Part shown: positions 36,455 to 51,589 of the stretch, in pieces | Numbering within the stretch: the stretch's first letter is position 1 | Layout: each line of letters opens with the position of its first letter | From: Robertmurraya siralis | GTDB taxonomy: Bacteria > Bacillota > Bacilli > Bacillales > Cytobacillaceae | NCBI RefSeq assembly: GCF_005502275.1 | Contig: NZ_SWLZ01000002.1 | Span: 360,531 to 424,530 of the forward strand | Direction: 5' to 3' | DNA: 64,000 bases | Made by a program: the position numbers and the translations under genes | The notes under the pieces: model-generated | Database searches by the model: none | What the model saw: only the letters and a program-made list of their open reading frames with translations | What the model was told of the DNA's origin: nothing

Positions 36455-36935
36455 TCAGGCGAAATCATGAAGAATTTTCACGGTTTCATTTCTTTTCCCC
36501 TCTGCTGTTTGCTCACGAATTTCATAGATTTCAAATGTTCCTTTTTCAAAGAACAGCGGAAATCTTCTTCTAAACCATGGCTGCATCGGTAAATTTAATG
36601 CCTCCTTAATCGGTACCCAGCGCAATTCTCCCTCTGGCGGATTATCAAGCAGCTCTCCTTCGAATGACTTCGCTAAGTAATTAAAGACCATATAACGATA
36701 ATTTTGTTGCGGATCGACAAACTCAGCCAACCCTTTATAAATTAGCTCCTTAACCTTTAAGCCTGTCTCCTCCCGGACTTCTCGAATGGCCCCCTCAGTC
36801 AGACTTTCAGGAAAATCAACTTTTCCACCGGCAGCGATGTATCCTGGAAATCCTCGCTCACTCGGCCTGTTAATTTAATAACACCTTATCCCCATCCTGC
36901 ACTAAACACATGGTGAACATATCAGCTTTGACCAT
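36455..36935 (-). pseudogene. Nudix hydrolase (8-oxo-dGTPase-like) with a +1 frameshift
   Basis: The gene opens at ATG 36935 after AGGAGAAATACAGCA (MVKADMFTMCLVQDGDKVLL). It stops two codons later at TAA unless one A is removed from the TTATTAAATTAAC tract near 36871-36880. With the correction the frame reads INRPSERGFPGYIAAGGKVD and then FPESLTEGAIREVREETGL, a full Nudix box (GX5EX7REVREETG). It continues to KILHDFA at 36455, about 159 residues in all. Such enzymes sanitise oxidised nucleotides. A sequencing error in an A/T tract cannot be excluded. Confidence 0.8.
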
Positions 36936-37024
36936 TGCTGTATTTCTCCTTTTTTTAAACATATGTATGAAAAACAGACCATTGCCAAATTGACTGGTCT
37001 GCTAAGTGTATATACTAAGTTCTC

Positions 37025-37237
37025 TTATTTTTGGACAAATGCTCTAAATACTCCACGAAACACACTAAAAATGATGACTAGACAAATGATCAATGCAATC
37101 ATGCGATTAAACCCATTCGGCTCCCCAAAAATCAATAGAAATAGATCAGCAAAGCTATAAGGAACAAGAGCTGGTAGGAGAAATAATCCCGTTAATATCC
37201 CTGCAGCTAAATATATAAGATATTTTTTCTTATTCAT
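37025..37237 (-). CDS. Small two-helix membrane protein
   Basis: This 70-residue protein with GGAGGGACTAC before the ATG is likely real. Two hydrophobic helices (YLIYLAAGILTGLFLLPALV, MIALIICLVIIFSVFRGVF) flank a short loop. No family is recognised. It stands alone between the Nudix remnant and camS. Confidence 0.6.
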   Translation of the reverse strand: MNKKKYLIYLAAGILTGLFLLPALVPYSFADLFLLIFGEPNGFNRMIALIICLVIIFSVFRGVFRAFVQK

Positions 37238-37309
37238 GTAGTCCCTCCGATCGTTTGCACGACATCTTTATTTTAATTCTAGCATAAAATTCCAGCATTG
37301 AACGTAAAA

Positions 37310-37341
37310 AAGCCTAAATTGACAGACGACAATTTAGGCTT
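37310..37341 (-). terminator. Terminator of the pcrB-pcrA-ligA-camS unit
   Basis: AAGCCTAAATTG and CAATTTAGGCTT are exact 12-bp arms with an eight-base loop; the minus strand continues TTTTTACG. It is placed eight bases after the camS stop. Confidence 0.9.
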
Positions 37342-37349
37342 TCATTTGT

Positions 37350-38516
37350 TTAATTGTAAATATGCACAAATGGGTCGTTTTGATCGACTTTGCGGACGAT
37401 TAATGCTTCCGGTCCATTCACAGAAGAGATGTTCACTTCAACCGAAATATAGTTTGGAAAATGATCCACTATTAAGCCCGTTACATACTGAGTAAACCCG
37501 ATCGTCTCCGCTTTTCCATAAAATTGAATGGGGATACTGATGCTTAAATCCTGAAGTTCATTATCGCTATAAAAGGCTTTTCCAATTACGCCATTAAAGT
37601 TTGGGAAGAATTCTTCCACATCCTGTTTGAAATTTAAAAAGGTCGTTAAATCATCTCGATAATTATTTTGAGCATCTGTCGATGGGAATAGAACATAGTC
37701 TTCCTTCACATTTTCCCAGCTGCCAAGTTTTGAGCTGCCCTCTGACACATTTGCATAAGCAAAGAAATTACCTGGCACAACAGATGAGTTGCTTTCCTGT
37801 TCAAACAAAGCAATCGTAATCGGTACTTTTTCCAGCCCTTTGATTTGTCTTAAACGCGTCACAACCTCTTGCGCAATTTTTTTTCCTTCACTATCCAATT
37901 TAGCGTGATCAATCTTTGTTTCCAATGTTGGCCCATACTGGATTTCTTGGAAATAGTGAACGGAGTTTAACGCTAAGCCGATGACAATTCCTCCAAGACG
38001 GGCCGTTTCGCCTTCTTTCACAAGATAATTATGCTCCAAAATATGGGCTAAATAAATAGGATTTTCTTTATTTCTTGTTTTTACATCGCCTTTTCCCGGA
38101 TCTGCAGGGTTAAGTCCGATGTTATCTTCTGGTTTAATCTTCATTTGCTCTAATTGCTCATCCGTATATTTTCGGTTCAGCCACAAACCAACTGTTTTAC
38201 GATCTAAATACTGTCCCTCTTGAAAATAAAATTTATCGGTATTAAAGACGTTTTGGGCAATTCGCATCAACCCTGTTTCGAATTCATCAATATCGTATCT
38301 TGTATTTAATTGGCTAACCGTTAAACCGCGGGCTTCAGAAGGCACAAATGGTATTATCGTTTGATAATATTGATCAGATATTTTATATTTTGGGATAATC
38401 GCTTTCTCTTTCGAGTCATCCTTTTCCTGAACGATCTCCTGTTCCTTTTGAAAATTAGGAGCGCAGCCAGTTAGTAAAAGGAAAAAAGCTAAAACGACCA
38501 ATGAGATCTTTCTCAC
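37350..38516 (-). CDS. camS: CamS family sex pheromone lipoprotein (YerH)
   Basis: This 388-residue lipoprotein has a signal peptide and lipobox LLLLTGC (cysteine about residue 18) and belongs to the CamS/YerH family. In staphylococci and enterococci the processed signal peptide gives a pheromone; in Bacillus the role is unknown. Conserved segments include LSQLNTRYDIDEFETGL-like sequence (LNTRYDIDEFETGLMRI) and LAHILEHNYLV. It is the last gene after pcrB, pcrA and ligA, exactly the B. subtilis order, 51 bases after ligA. Confidence 0.9.
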   Translation of the reverse strand: MRKISLVVLAFFLLLTGCAPNFQKEQEIVQEKDDSKEKAIIPKYKISDQYYQTIIPFVPSEARGLTVSQLNTRYDIDEFETGLMRIAQNVFNTDKFYFQEGQYLDRKTVGLWLNRKYTDEQLEQMKIKPEDNIGLNPADPGKGDVKTRNKENPIYLAHILEHNYLVKEGETARLGGIVIGLALNSVHYFQEIQYGPTLETKIDHAKLDSEGKKIAQEVVTRLRQIKGLEKVPITIALFEQESNSSVVPGNFFAYANVSEGSSKLGSWENVKEDYVLFPSTDAQNNYRDDLTTFLNFKQDVEEFFPNFNGVIGKAFYSDNELQDLSISIPIQFYGKAETIGFTQYVTGLIVDHFPNYISVEVNISSVNGPEALIVRKVDQNDPFVHIYN

Positions 38517-38567
38517 GGTACATTCACCTCTTAATTCCGTAGTAAGTTCTTCTTATCTCTAGTGTAC

Positions 38568-42802
<4,235 letters not shown>

Positions 42803-42867
42803 TCCTTCACCACCAAACAAACATATGTTCTTTTTCTATTGTATAAGAGTTACGTTCAGCCTTCAAT

Positions 42868-43545
42868 TTATATTTTCACCGTTTCAAGAGCTTTTTCTAA
42901 GTCCCTATAGATCGCATTGCCGACGACGATCACATCAGCGTATGCCGCCATCTCTTTTGCCTGACTTAAATTCGCAATTCCTCCACCGTAAAAAAGGACG
43001 GTATTATCAAGCACTTCTTTCGCCTCTTGAACGATTTGTACATCCCCATATGAGCCGCTGTATTCTAAATAAAAAATTGGCAAATGCAGCATATTCTCTG
43101 CAATTCTTGCATAAGCAGCCACATCCTCACCTGTCAAATTCGTCTTTGCTTTTGTCAGCTTTGCCACCTTACATTCTTCATTAAGAATACAATAGCCCTG
43201 CACAAGAATTTCATCCCAATTCATGATATCTCCGTATTCTTTTACTGCTTCATGATGCAATTCAATTATCCATTTAGAATGTGGGCTATTCAAGACAGAG
43301 GGAATAAAATAGAAGTCAAAGCCTGGAGTAATTGATTCAATATTAGAAACCTCTAGAACGCAAGGAACTGTGTATCTTCGAACTCTCGCCATTAAATCTA
43401 GTACCTTCTCAAGAGTCACACCGTCTGTCCCGCCAACAATGATCGCATCTGTTCCCGATTCACATAATTTTTCAAGGTTTTCATCAGAAATTTCTTTATT
43501 AGGATCCAGCTTAAACGCATGGCGCCAGTCACGAATATTGTACAC
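42868..43545 (-). CDS. pcrB: Heptaprenylglyceryl phosphate synthase PcrB
   Basis: This 225-residue TIM-barrel prenyltransferase joins heptaprenyl diphosphate to glycerol-1-phosphate, making an archaeal-type ether lipid precursor in Bacillaceae. [55 protein letters not shown] and [17 protein letters not shown] mark the glycerol-phosphate-binding and phosphate-binding loops. It is 65 bases upstream of pcrA, as in B. subtilis, with a terminator between it and yerC. Confidence 0.95.
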   Translation of the reverse strand: MYNIRDWRHAFKLDPNKEISDENLEKLCESGTDAIIVGGTDGVTLEKVLDLMARVRRYTVPCVLEVSNIESITPGFDFYFIPSVLNSPHSKWIIELHHEAVKEYGDIMNWDEILVQGYCILNEECKVAKLTKAKTNLTGEDVAAYARIAENMLHLPIFYLEYSGSYGDVQIVQEAKEVLDNTVLFYGGGIANLSQAKEMAAYADVIVVGNAIYRDLEKALETVKI

Positions 43546-43863
43546 TTACTACTTCCTCCAATTGAGTATATTTCAAAGATTGAAGATACACCGCAAATTA
43601 ATGTTTTTTAATGGACAAAGCCATATTCCATTCCATCATTATAGCATTTGTTTAAAGGAATAAAAAATGAAAACAGGTTTAGTGCTGCGGTCAATTTTGT
43701 TTTTAATTGGATAGGAGCAATGTCGGGAAATGAGCTATTTTTTAAGATTTCGAGCGACCTTCATTCATCGATTGAACAGAATAGAAAAATAGTAAGCGCA
43801 CGGATACGGTTGTACTTGTTGGACAAAAGAAAGCAGGCTTCCTAGAAAAAACAGCAAACAAAA
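43546..43863. other. Gene-free interval between yerC and pcrB
   Basis: It holds the pcrB leader. A 65-codon plus-strand frame at 43648-43845 starts with TTG and lacks a ribosome binding site and any recognisable family. A promoter for pcrB is expected here but cannot be placed with confidence. Confidence 0.4.
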
Positions 43864-43894
43864 AACCGAGGTTCCCTGCTTTCACCTCGGTTTC
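43864..43894 (-). terminator. Terminator of the yerA-yerB-yerC unit
   Basis: AAACCGAGG and CCTCGGTTT are exact arms around a 13-base loop; on the minus strand TTTTTTGTTTGC follows. It begins nine bases after the yerC stop. Confidence 0.85.
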
Positions 43895-43902
43895 TTATCT
43901 GC

Positions 43903-44199
43903 TCACTCTTCTTCTTTTATCCGTTCAAGAGCCAGTTCATAGGCGTCATTACCATAATTTAAGCAACGTTTTACGCGAGAAATTGTCGCTGTGCTCGCAC
44001 CCGTTTCAGTTTCAATTTTGTGATAGGTTTTCCCTTCACGAAGCATCCTTGCCACCTCTAGGCGCTGTGCTAAGGACTGAATTTCATTGACTGTGCAAAG
44101 ATCATCAAAAAAGCGATAGCATTCTTCTAAATCTTTCAGCGATAAGACAGCTTTGAATAATTGATCCAGTTCTTTTCCTCTAAGTTTTTCAATTTGCAT
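43903..44199 (-). CDS. yerC: YerC family TrpR-like DNA-binding protein
   Basis: This 98-residue helical protein is of the TrpR-related YerC/YecD group. RFFDDLCTVNEIQSLAQRLE precedes a helix-turn-helix EGKTYHKIETETGASTATIS RVKRC (recognition helix TISRVKRCL). B. subtilis YerC is annotated as a putative regulator without a known regulon. It lies 47 bases after yerB on the same strand, keeping the B. subtilis order. Confidence 0.9.
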   Translation of the reverse strand: MQIEKLRGKELDQLFKAVLSLKDLEECYRFFDDLCTVNEIQSLAQRLEVARMLREGKTYHKIETETGASTATISRVKRCLNYGNDAYELALERIKEEE

Positions 44200-44245
44200 A
44201 TATTTACCCCTTTAAGCTGTTTTCTCTTCTAAATGAAACGTTCAC

Positions 44246-45286
44246 TTATTCTTCCGTAATAACAACTACATTCTCAATTCCTTTGTCAGATGGGACAACA
44301 TTAATCCATGTTTTCCCTGGAACAAAACCAACCTCTCTCCCATTTTCATCATAGGGAAGAATACGTCCAGCGACATTTCTCCATTCCAATTCACGCCATT
44401 GCCCTCTTTGCAGCAAGTACGCTTTACCTCCTGATGCTAAATCAATCTCGCGTCGCCCATAGTCGTCAATGATCTTATGATCTGCTTCGACAACCAATAT
44501 ATTGTCTAACAAAACTGGTTCCTTGGAATCTAAATCTGCTGTTAATTCACCGTTGCTATAGCGCTCATACTTTTTCGTTTTCTCGTCATACTCATAAGTC
44601 ACTTTAAATAAATCACTTGAAAAATAAGACACTTGAACAGAATGGGCTTTCGTCCCATCTAATGCCTCTACCTCATCCTCAGATAAAAAGGACAATGAGG
44701 AAGGAGCTTGCTCCATATTATAGCCAGCATCATCTGCACCTTTTAAAATATCCTCGGTCGTAATGTATGAATTATGGGGAGCAACACGGCTGCTGTCTCT
44801 CTTAAATAAAGTACCATCATGCTGCATCCCGTTGATATTATCGATATAGCCACTACTTAACATTGCCCTCGCTTCCGGACTATAGCCATGAGCAACGTAT
44901 AAGGCATCATACCCTTTCGCTAAATCAATATAATAGTCGCGCGCACTTCTCACAGGTCCGATCCGTTCAGCTTCCTCACTTTGGAAAATAGCCAAAAAAC
45001 GCGTAACATTTCCCTCTGCCAATAATTCATAAACAAGATCCGCTTTATGCAAGCCTGATTGCGGCCTTGCCTTTGGATCGTTATTAATCATGACACCGTA
45101 TGCACGACTTGTTGATTCTTCTTTCACACCTACTCCTGTCAAAGGATATTGATAAGCAAACTCATCTTTATTAACTTCTTCATTTATGGGCTTTTCCTGT
45201 TGTTCTTGTACCACTTCTTCATTTCCACTACAGCCAGCTAACAAGAAGAAAACCGTTGCCGTAGTATAGATCCATTTACTTTTCAT
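44246..45286 (-). CDS. yerB: YerB family lipoprotein (DUF3048)
   Basis: This 346-residue lipoprotein has the lipobox FFLLAGC at about residues 14-20 and a DUF3048 body (YGVMINNDPKARPQSGLHKA, DLVYELLAEGNVTRFLAIFQ, IGPVRSARDYYIDLAKGYDA, THNSYITTED-like APHNSYITTEDIL). It is exported and anchored in the membrane. Function unknown; it sits 41 bases after yerA. Full length for the family. Confidence 0.92.
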   Translation of the reverse strand: MKSKWIYTTATVFFLLAGCSGNEEVVQEQQEKPINEEVNKDEFAYQYPLTGVGVKEESTSRAYGVMINNDPKARPQSGLHKADLVYELLAEGNVTRFLAIFQSEEAERIGPVRSARDYYIDLAKGYDALYVAHGYSPEARAMLSSGYIDNINGMQHDGTLFKRDSSRVAPHNSYITTEDILKGADDAGYNMEQAPSSLSFLSEDEVEALDGTKAHSVQVSYFSSDLFKVTYEYDEKTKKYERYSNGELTADLDSKEPVLLDNILVVEADHKIIDDYGRREIDLASGGKAYLLQRGQWRELEWRNVAGRILPYDENGREVGFVPGKTWINVVPSDKGIENVVVITEE

Positions 45287-45326
45287 TCTGCACCCCTTAC
45301 ATCCTGCGCATATACTCTTTTATATT

Positions 45327-47069
45327 TTAACGCATTATCGTTGGAAAGAGTACCATTTTGTTCATGACATCATACATTCCTTGCTGAGTTACACGAATAT
45401 AAGGCAGATGCGTCGAAGTAAAAAACAATAGAGAATAAACCGGATCATTGAATCTATAGCCTCTCTCGACTAAGTAAGAAGACAGTTTTTTCTCATCAAT
45501 AATCAACTCTTCAACCTTCTTATCCGACATAACTCCATTTAAAGGAAGCGGTACTTCAAGAACAATTTCCTCATTCTCACTAAAAACAATGCCGCCACCG
45601 ATTTCTTTCAGACGTCTAAAAGCTCTCATCATCTCATTTTTATTCTTTCCAATCAGAACAATATCGCCAGTATTAGTAAAGGAGCTTGCCAACCCAGGAA
45701 GTTTGTTGGCAAATCCTTTCAGCACCGTATTTGTTCTCCAATTTCCTTCTTTATCAATCAGCATAAAGAAACATTCATCATGAGTATTCGGAAGTTCGTC
45801 ATGATTCACATCGATTGAAATCGAATAAGGTTTTGTAATAACCGAACTCTCCATTTGAATTCCAAAAGGCATCGAAAATTGCATATCATCATTCGTTAGA
45901 TCCCAATCAATTTTTAATGGCTCAAGTCCATGTGTTTCCCAATTTATCTCCTCATATACATCGACATTTTCTCCATCTCTTTTCACCCATTTTCCTTTTG
46001 CCAGTACAGAGACTGGTGTCGGATTTTTCTCATCGCTGAGAAAATTAATATTGGCAACTCTGCCGGTTGCAATATTTCCATGGAGGTATTCCAGGTTATA
46101 ATAGCGGGCAACGTTAATTGTTGCCATATTATAAGCGTCAATGACCGGAACCCCTTTTTCAATGGCGATTCGAATCATATTGTCAATAATCCCTTGTTCA
46201 TAAAAGGATGCCGAAGAGCCATCTGTATTGAAAATAAAGCGATCATAATGTTCAATTCCGAGCTCGTGAATTTCATCGAGTAGAACCGGCAAATCAGGTC
46301 GAATCGATGAATGTCTCAACGAGACCATATAACCTTGCATCAGTCGATCGTAGACCTCTTTACCTGAGATTGCCTCATGATCACAATCCGCACCGAATAA
46401 CGTCATTTTTGCTAATGTTTTTTCCGATGCACCAGGAAAATGCCCTTCGATTTTCTTTCTCATCCTTTTCGATTCTTGAATCCAGTGGAGCATTAAATCA
46501 TCGCCATCTACAAGCTTAGGCCACCCTGTTAACTCTCCCCCTTGTAAAACGGCGTCATGCTCTAGCCATGATTTTACATTCGCATGGGAAAAAGTATCCA
46601 CTTCATCCAATATTTCTGTTTGCGAGTCGAAACGGCACCACCAGTACATCGTTGTTGGAATGTTGCGGAGCTCCCTCATTAAAGAAAACGCTTTCTTTTT
46701 GTCTAACTGCAAAACAAGCGCCATATTGTCATTAATTAAGGTAGTTGTTCCAAACTGGGATGCATATCGAGCCAACGAATGGGGATTATATAAATGAAAT
46801 GGGTGAGCATGAGGTTCGATATAACCTGGTACAAGAAGCTGTTCCTTGCAATCAATAATCTCACAGTTACCTGTATTTTCAGGCAGTTTTTCACCTACAT
46901 ACACAATGCGATCCTCGTAAATCCAAATATTTGCTGTGATCCACTTGCGCAGCACTTGATTTAAATAACGAGCATTTTGCAATAATATGGTCGGTGATAG
47001 TTTTCCATCAATAACTGAAACATGCTCACGAATATGTTTATTTTTCCAACGATATCTTTGTTCTAGCAC
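45327..47069 (-). CDS. yerA: YerA, adenine deaminase-like amidohydrolase
   Basis: This 580-residue metal-dependent amidohydrolase is related to adenine deaminase and has the same length as B. subtilis YerA. The first metal site is VPGYIEPHAHPFHLYN (HxH). LFGADCDHEAISG, HSSIRPDLPVL and FIFNTDGSSASFYEQ supply further metal and substrate residues. The GTG at 47069 follows GGGAGGG by about seven bases; the frame extends nine codons further without a site. It heads the yerA-yerB-yerC unit directly after the purine operon, so a role in purine salvage is plausible but unproven. Confidence 0.9.
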   Translation of the reverse strand: MLEQRYRWKNKHIREHVSVIDGKLSPTILLQNARYLNQVLRKWITANIWIYEDRIVYVGEKLPENTGNCEIIDCKEQLLVPGYIEPHAHPFHLYNPHSLARYASQFGTTTLINDNMALVLQLDKKKAFSLMRELRNIPTTMYWWCRFDSQTEILDEVDTFSHANVKSWLEHDAVLQGGELTGWPKLVDGDDLMLHWIQESKRMRKKIEGHFPGASEKTLAKMTLFGADCDHEAISGKEVYDRLMQGYMVSLRHSSIRPDLPVLLDEIHELGIEHYDRFIFNTDGSSASFYEQGIIDNMIRIAIEKGVPVIDAYNMATINVARYYNLEYLHGNIATGRVANINFLSDEKNPTPVSVLAKGKWVKRDGENVDVYEEINWETHGLEPLKIDWDLTNDDMQFSMPFGIQMESSVITKPYSISIDVNHDELPNTHDECFFMLIDKEGNWRTNTVLKGFANKLPGLASSFTNTGDIVLIGKNKNEMMRAFRRLKEIGGGIVFSENEEIVLEVPLPLNGVMSDKKVEELIIDEKKLSSYLVERGYRFNDPVYSLLFFTSTHLPYIRVTQQGMYDVMNKMVLFPTIMR

Positions 47070-47096
47070 AATGTTCCCTCCCCTTTGAAATTTCAA

Positions 47097-47430
47097 TGAT
47101 GTATATACATTGGCTTATTATTTATATTCTTTTACTTTAGTCCATTTCATCATTGCGCACTTCAAGTTAAAAAACGAACGTTCATTTGACTTTTACATTA
47201 TTTTAAGGAGTAAACACGGATATAAATGATGTTTAAAACGTGATATGGTTCGTTTTTTAATTAGCGATGGTACATGATGAAATCAATTCACTTGAATTAC
47301 CCGATCATAAAATGATATGAAAGTAAGTTACTAAACTTTCCATCATTTTTATATATACTACCATATTTTGTTGTTTAACACATTAAAGACTTAAAAAATT
47401 ATGTTAAGAAATTGTGAAGGAGACATGAAT
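47097..47430. other. Divergent control region between yerA and the DUF2892 gene
   Basis: It contains AACGAACGTTCATT at about 47173-47186. This overlaps a CGAAC core and its inverse GTTC, reminiscent of the PurBox core but too compact for the normal paired arrangement. AAGGAGACATGAAT before 47431 is the ribosome binding site of the DUF2892 gene. Nothing else recognised. Confidence 0.4.
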
Positions 47431-47706
47431 ATGCAAATTAAACAAAATATCGGAATTGTTAATGCCCTGATCCGTATTACTTGCGGACTGACCATTTTAG
47501 CTTGGAGCACAGCGAAAATGGTTAAAAAACCTTGGAAAAATGCATTCCTAATAACGGCTATCCTTGGGGCCATGAAAGTTGGTGAAGGCATTGTCCGTTA
47601 TTGCCCTGTCACGTCACTCATTGAAGAGGGAATGAAAAAGGCTCCCCAAAAGAAAAACGAAGAAGATTCCTTACAAGAAACAATTGTTCCTTCTAATCCA
47701 TCTTAA
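47431..47706 (+). CDS. DUF2892 (YgaP-type) inner membrane protein
   Basis: This 91-residue protein of the DUF2892 family has a QNIGIVNALIRITCGLTILA helix pair with FLITAILGAMKVGEGIVRYC PVTSLI (the conserved GxxRYCP segment). A hydrophilic acidic/basic tail follows. The start at 47431 is placed for best spacing to AAGGAG. The family often accompanies rhodanese domains, but here it stands alone. Function unknown. Confidence 0.85.
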   Translation: MQIKQNIGIVNALIRITCGLTILAWSTAKMVKKPWKNAFLITAILGAMKVGEGIVRYCPVTSLIEEGMKKAPQKKNEEDSLQETIVPSNPS

Positions 47707-47715
47707 AAAAATTTA

Positions 47716-47748
47716 CGGTGCTTTCCTCAACCAAGGAGGAAAGCACCG
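47716..47748 (-). terminator. Terminator of the pur operon (bidirectional hairpin)
   Basis: CGGTGCTTTCCTC pairs with the complementary arm ending GAAAGCACCG around a six-base loop. On the minus strand it runs into TAAATTTTTTT, ending transcription from purD. On the plus strand it directly follows the DUF2892 gene. Confidence 0.85.
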
Positions 47749-47787
47749 AGAAAATGAAAGCCTGAATAAAGGAGATGTACAGATATA

Positions 47788-49162
<1,375 letters not shown>

Positions 49163-49251
49163 TTATTTACTCCTGATCTAATCGTGAGTATGATGTAGGC
49201 AAAAGCTTAGTTTTGCCGTCGTTTGCTAGTCTCTTGTTTTAAGATGCCTCA

Positions 49252-50790
49252 TTAATGTTTAAAATGTCTAACACCCGTAAAGATCATGGCAATTCCAAAT
49301 TCATCTGCCTTTTTGATTGAATCCTCATCACGGACAGAGCCACCTGGCTGAATAATCGCTTTAATTCCGGCTTTTGCTGCCGCTTCAACTGTATCATCCA
49401 TCGGAAAAAAGGCATCTGAAGCAAGAACAGCTCCAACTGCTTTTGCACCTGCTTGCTCAAGAGCAATTTTTGCTGCACCAACGCGATTCATTTGTCCCGC
49501 ACCAATCCCTAATGTCATGTCACGATTATTAACTACAATCGCATTTGACTTTACATGCTTAACAATTTTCCAGCCGAGTTCCAACGCCTTCATTTCCTCG
49601 TCTGTTGGCTTGCGCTTCGTAGGAACGGTTACCGTTGCATCCTTTAAACCAAACCGATCCTGTTCTTGGACAAGCAATCCGCCTTCTATGGAAGTCAATT
49701 TTACTTCCTTTTTCGCCTTTTTATCAAACGGAATCGTTAAAAGACGCAGGTTTTTCTTACTTGTTAAAATTTCAATAGCTTCATCTGAGAAAGATGGTGC
49801 AATGATGATCTCTAAAAAGACTTCATGGAGCTTTTCTGCTGTCGCCTTATCCACTTCACGGTTTAAGGCGATGATTCCTCCAAATATCGACACAGGGTCT
49901 GCCGCGAATGCCTTTGAAAAGGCAGAAAATATGTCGTTCCCTGTCCCAACACCACAGGGATTCATATGTTTTACCGCAACAGCAGCTGGTTCAGTGAATT
50001 CTTTGACAATTTGTAAGGCTGCATCAGCGTCATTAATATTATTGTAAGAAAGCTCTTTACCGTGTAATTGAGTTGCATTGGCAATCGAAAATACGGAGCC
50101 TAAAGGCTTGCGATAAAAGGCGGCCTTTTGATGTGGATTTTCACCGTAACGTAATGATTGCTTCAATTCGTATGTCACGGTTAAGTTTTCTGGTGTTTCT
50201 TCCTGGGCAAGCTCTGTCATGTATTCAGCAATCATTGCATCATAAGCTGCCGTATGTCTAAATACTTTGGCAGCCAGCTTCCGGCGAGTTTCTTTTTGGA
50301 CTTCACCACTAGCTTTTAATTCCTCAATTACAGTTGTATAATCAACGGGGTCCACAACGACCGTAACATATTCATGATTTTTTGCTGATGCTCGCAGCAT
50401 CGTTGGTCCGCCGATATCAATGTTTTCAATTGCCGTTTCAACCGTTACATCTGGCTTAGCAATCGTTTGTTGAAACGGATATAAATTTACACATACGACA
50501 TGAATAGGTTGGATTTGATGCTCGGAGAGCTGTTCTTGATGACTCGCCTCTGAGAACTTCGCCAGCAATCCACCGTGAATCATCGGATTCAGTGTTTTAA
50601 CCCGTCCTTCAAGAATTTCTGGGAAGCCTGTCACCTCACTAACACTCATAACAGGGATACCGGCATCTTCAATGGCCTTTTTCGTCCCGCCAGTGCTAAT
50701 AATCTCAAAATCCAGTTCATGCAATTGTTTGGCAAAATCCGTAATTCCAGCTTTATCCGATACACTTATGAGCGCTCTCTTCTTCATCAT
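49252..50790 (-). CDS. purH: AICAR transformylase / IMP cyclohydrolase
   Basis: This 512-residue bifunctional enzyme performs the last two steps to IMP. The N-terminal IMP cyclohydrolase half has [37 protein letters not shown] and [17 protein letters not shown]. The C-terminal transformylase has [28 protein letters not shown] (catalytic K-H), [11 protein letters not shown] and [25 protein letters not shown] precedes the start. A perfect hairpin separates it from purN. Confidence 0.97.
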   Translation of the reverse strand: MMKKRALISVSDKAGITDFAKQLHELDFEIISTGGTKKAIEDAGIPVMSVSEVTGFPEILEGRVKTLNPMIHGGLLAKFSEASHQEQLSEHQIQPIHVVCVNLYPFQQTIAKPDVTVETAIENIDIGGPTMLRASAKNHEYVTVVVDPVDYTTVIEELKASGEVQKETRRKLAAKVFRHTAAYDAMIAEYMTELAQEETPENLTVTYELKQSLRYGENPHQKAAFYRKPLGSVFSIANATQLHGKELSYNNINDADAALQIVKEFTEPAAVAVKHMNPCGVGTGNDIFSAFSKAFAADPVSIFGGIIALNREVDKATAEKLHEVFLEIIIAPSFSDEAIEILTSKKNLRLLTIPFDKKAKKEVKLTSIEGGLLVQEQDRFGLKDATVTVPTKRKPTDEEMKALELGWKIVKHVKSNAIVVNNRDMTLGIGAGQMNRVGAAKIALEQAGAKAVGAVLASDAFFPMDDTVEAAAKAGIKAIIQPGGSVRDEDSIKKADEFGIAMIFTGVRHFKH

Positions 50791-50859
50791 AAAATCCTCC
50801 TAGTTATTGATCTGTGTTTTCTGCTTGTTTATAAAAAGCTAAAGTATGCTAAAAAGGTC

Positions 50860-50910
50860 CTCTGATTCCATGAAGCGATAGAAAAAAACTATCGCTTCAT
50901 GGAATCAGAG
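50860..50910. repeat. Perfect 22-bp inverted repeat between purN and purH
   Basis: Arms 50860-50881 and 50889-50910 are perfect reverse complements around a loop of seven A. The core is GATTCCATGAAGCGATA. On the minus strand the loop is seven T and no T-run follows, so it is not a classical terminator. The 17-base core recurs singly at 27475-27491. It sits inside a 203-base purN-purH gap. Confidence 0.9.
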
Positions 50911-50993
50911 AGAAAATAAACCAAAAATCAACACTGATTTATAAAAAAGCCTAAAAAATGCTGAGCATTTCACCTCTATATGTTAAGAGAGTG

Positions 50994-51578
50994 TCACTTT
51001 TTCACGGAAATACCCTCTTTTATAAGTTGTTGAATAACCTTAGGGTATAATTCGTGCTCCACTTGATGAATTTTCATTTGTAAACTTTCCTTTGTTTCCT
51101 GTTCACTAATTTCGATCGGCTTTTGGGCAATTATCGGTCCCGTATCCATTCCAGCATCAACATAATGAACCGTCACACCACTTACCTTTACCTTCGCCGT
51201 TAATGCCTGACCTATTGCATCCTTACCTGGAAAAGCAGGAAGAAGAGATGGATGAATATTCATGATCCTTCCTTCAAACTCATCCAAAAGTGTCTTCCCA
51301 ATCAAACGCATGTATCCTGCAAGTACGATGAAGTCTACTTCATGCTTTTTTAATTTTTTTAAAATCTCAATTTCATACGCTTCTTTGCCGTCATACTCTT
51401 TCGCATTAAAAACAAAATAAGGAATCTCTTCATTTTTCGCTCGTTCTAGCGCATAAGCCCCTAAATTATCACAAACAAGCAAAGCAATATCAGCTTCGAG
51501 CTCACCTTTTTTAACGGCCTCAATGATAGCTTGAAAATTACTTCCGCTACCGGAAGCAAAAATAGCAATCTTCTTCAT
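50994..51578 (-). CDS. purN: Phosphoribosylglycinamide formyltransferase
   Basis: This 194-residue GAR transformylase uses 10-formyl-THF. IAIFASGSGSNFQAIIEAVK is the phosphate-binding loop. VLAGYMRLIGKTLLDEFEGR and IMNIHPSLLPAFPGKDAIGQ carry the catalytic N-x-H, followed by SGVTVHYVDAGMDTGPIIAQ with the catalytic aspartate. GGAGG stands before the ATG. It follows purM by 11 bases. Confidence 0.97.
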   Translation of the reverse strand: MKKIAIFASGSGSNFQAIIEAVKKGELEADIALLVCDNLGAYALERAKNEEIPYFVFNAKEYDGKEAYEIEILKKLKKHEVDFIVLAGYMRLIGKTLLDEFEGRIMNIHPSLLPAFPGKDAIGQALTAKVKVSGVTVHYVDAGMDTGPIIAQKPIEISEQETKESLQMKIHQVEHELYPKVIQQLIKEGISVKK

Positions 51579-51589
51579 GGTAACCTCCG

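Noticed and set aside
43648..43845. 65-codon plus-strand frame between yerC and pcrB
   Set aside because: TTG start without ribosome binding site, no recognisable residues, lies in the pcrB leader.
47391..47591. 66-codon minus-strand frame over the DUF2892 gene
   Set aside because: Shadow of a well-supported plus-strand gene.
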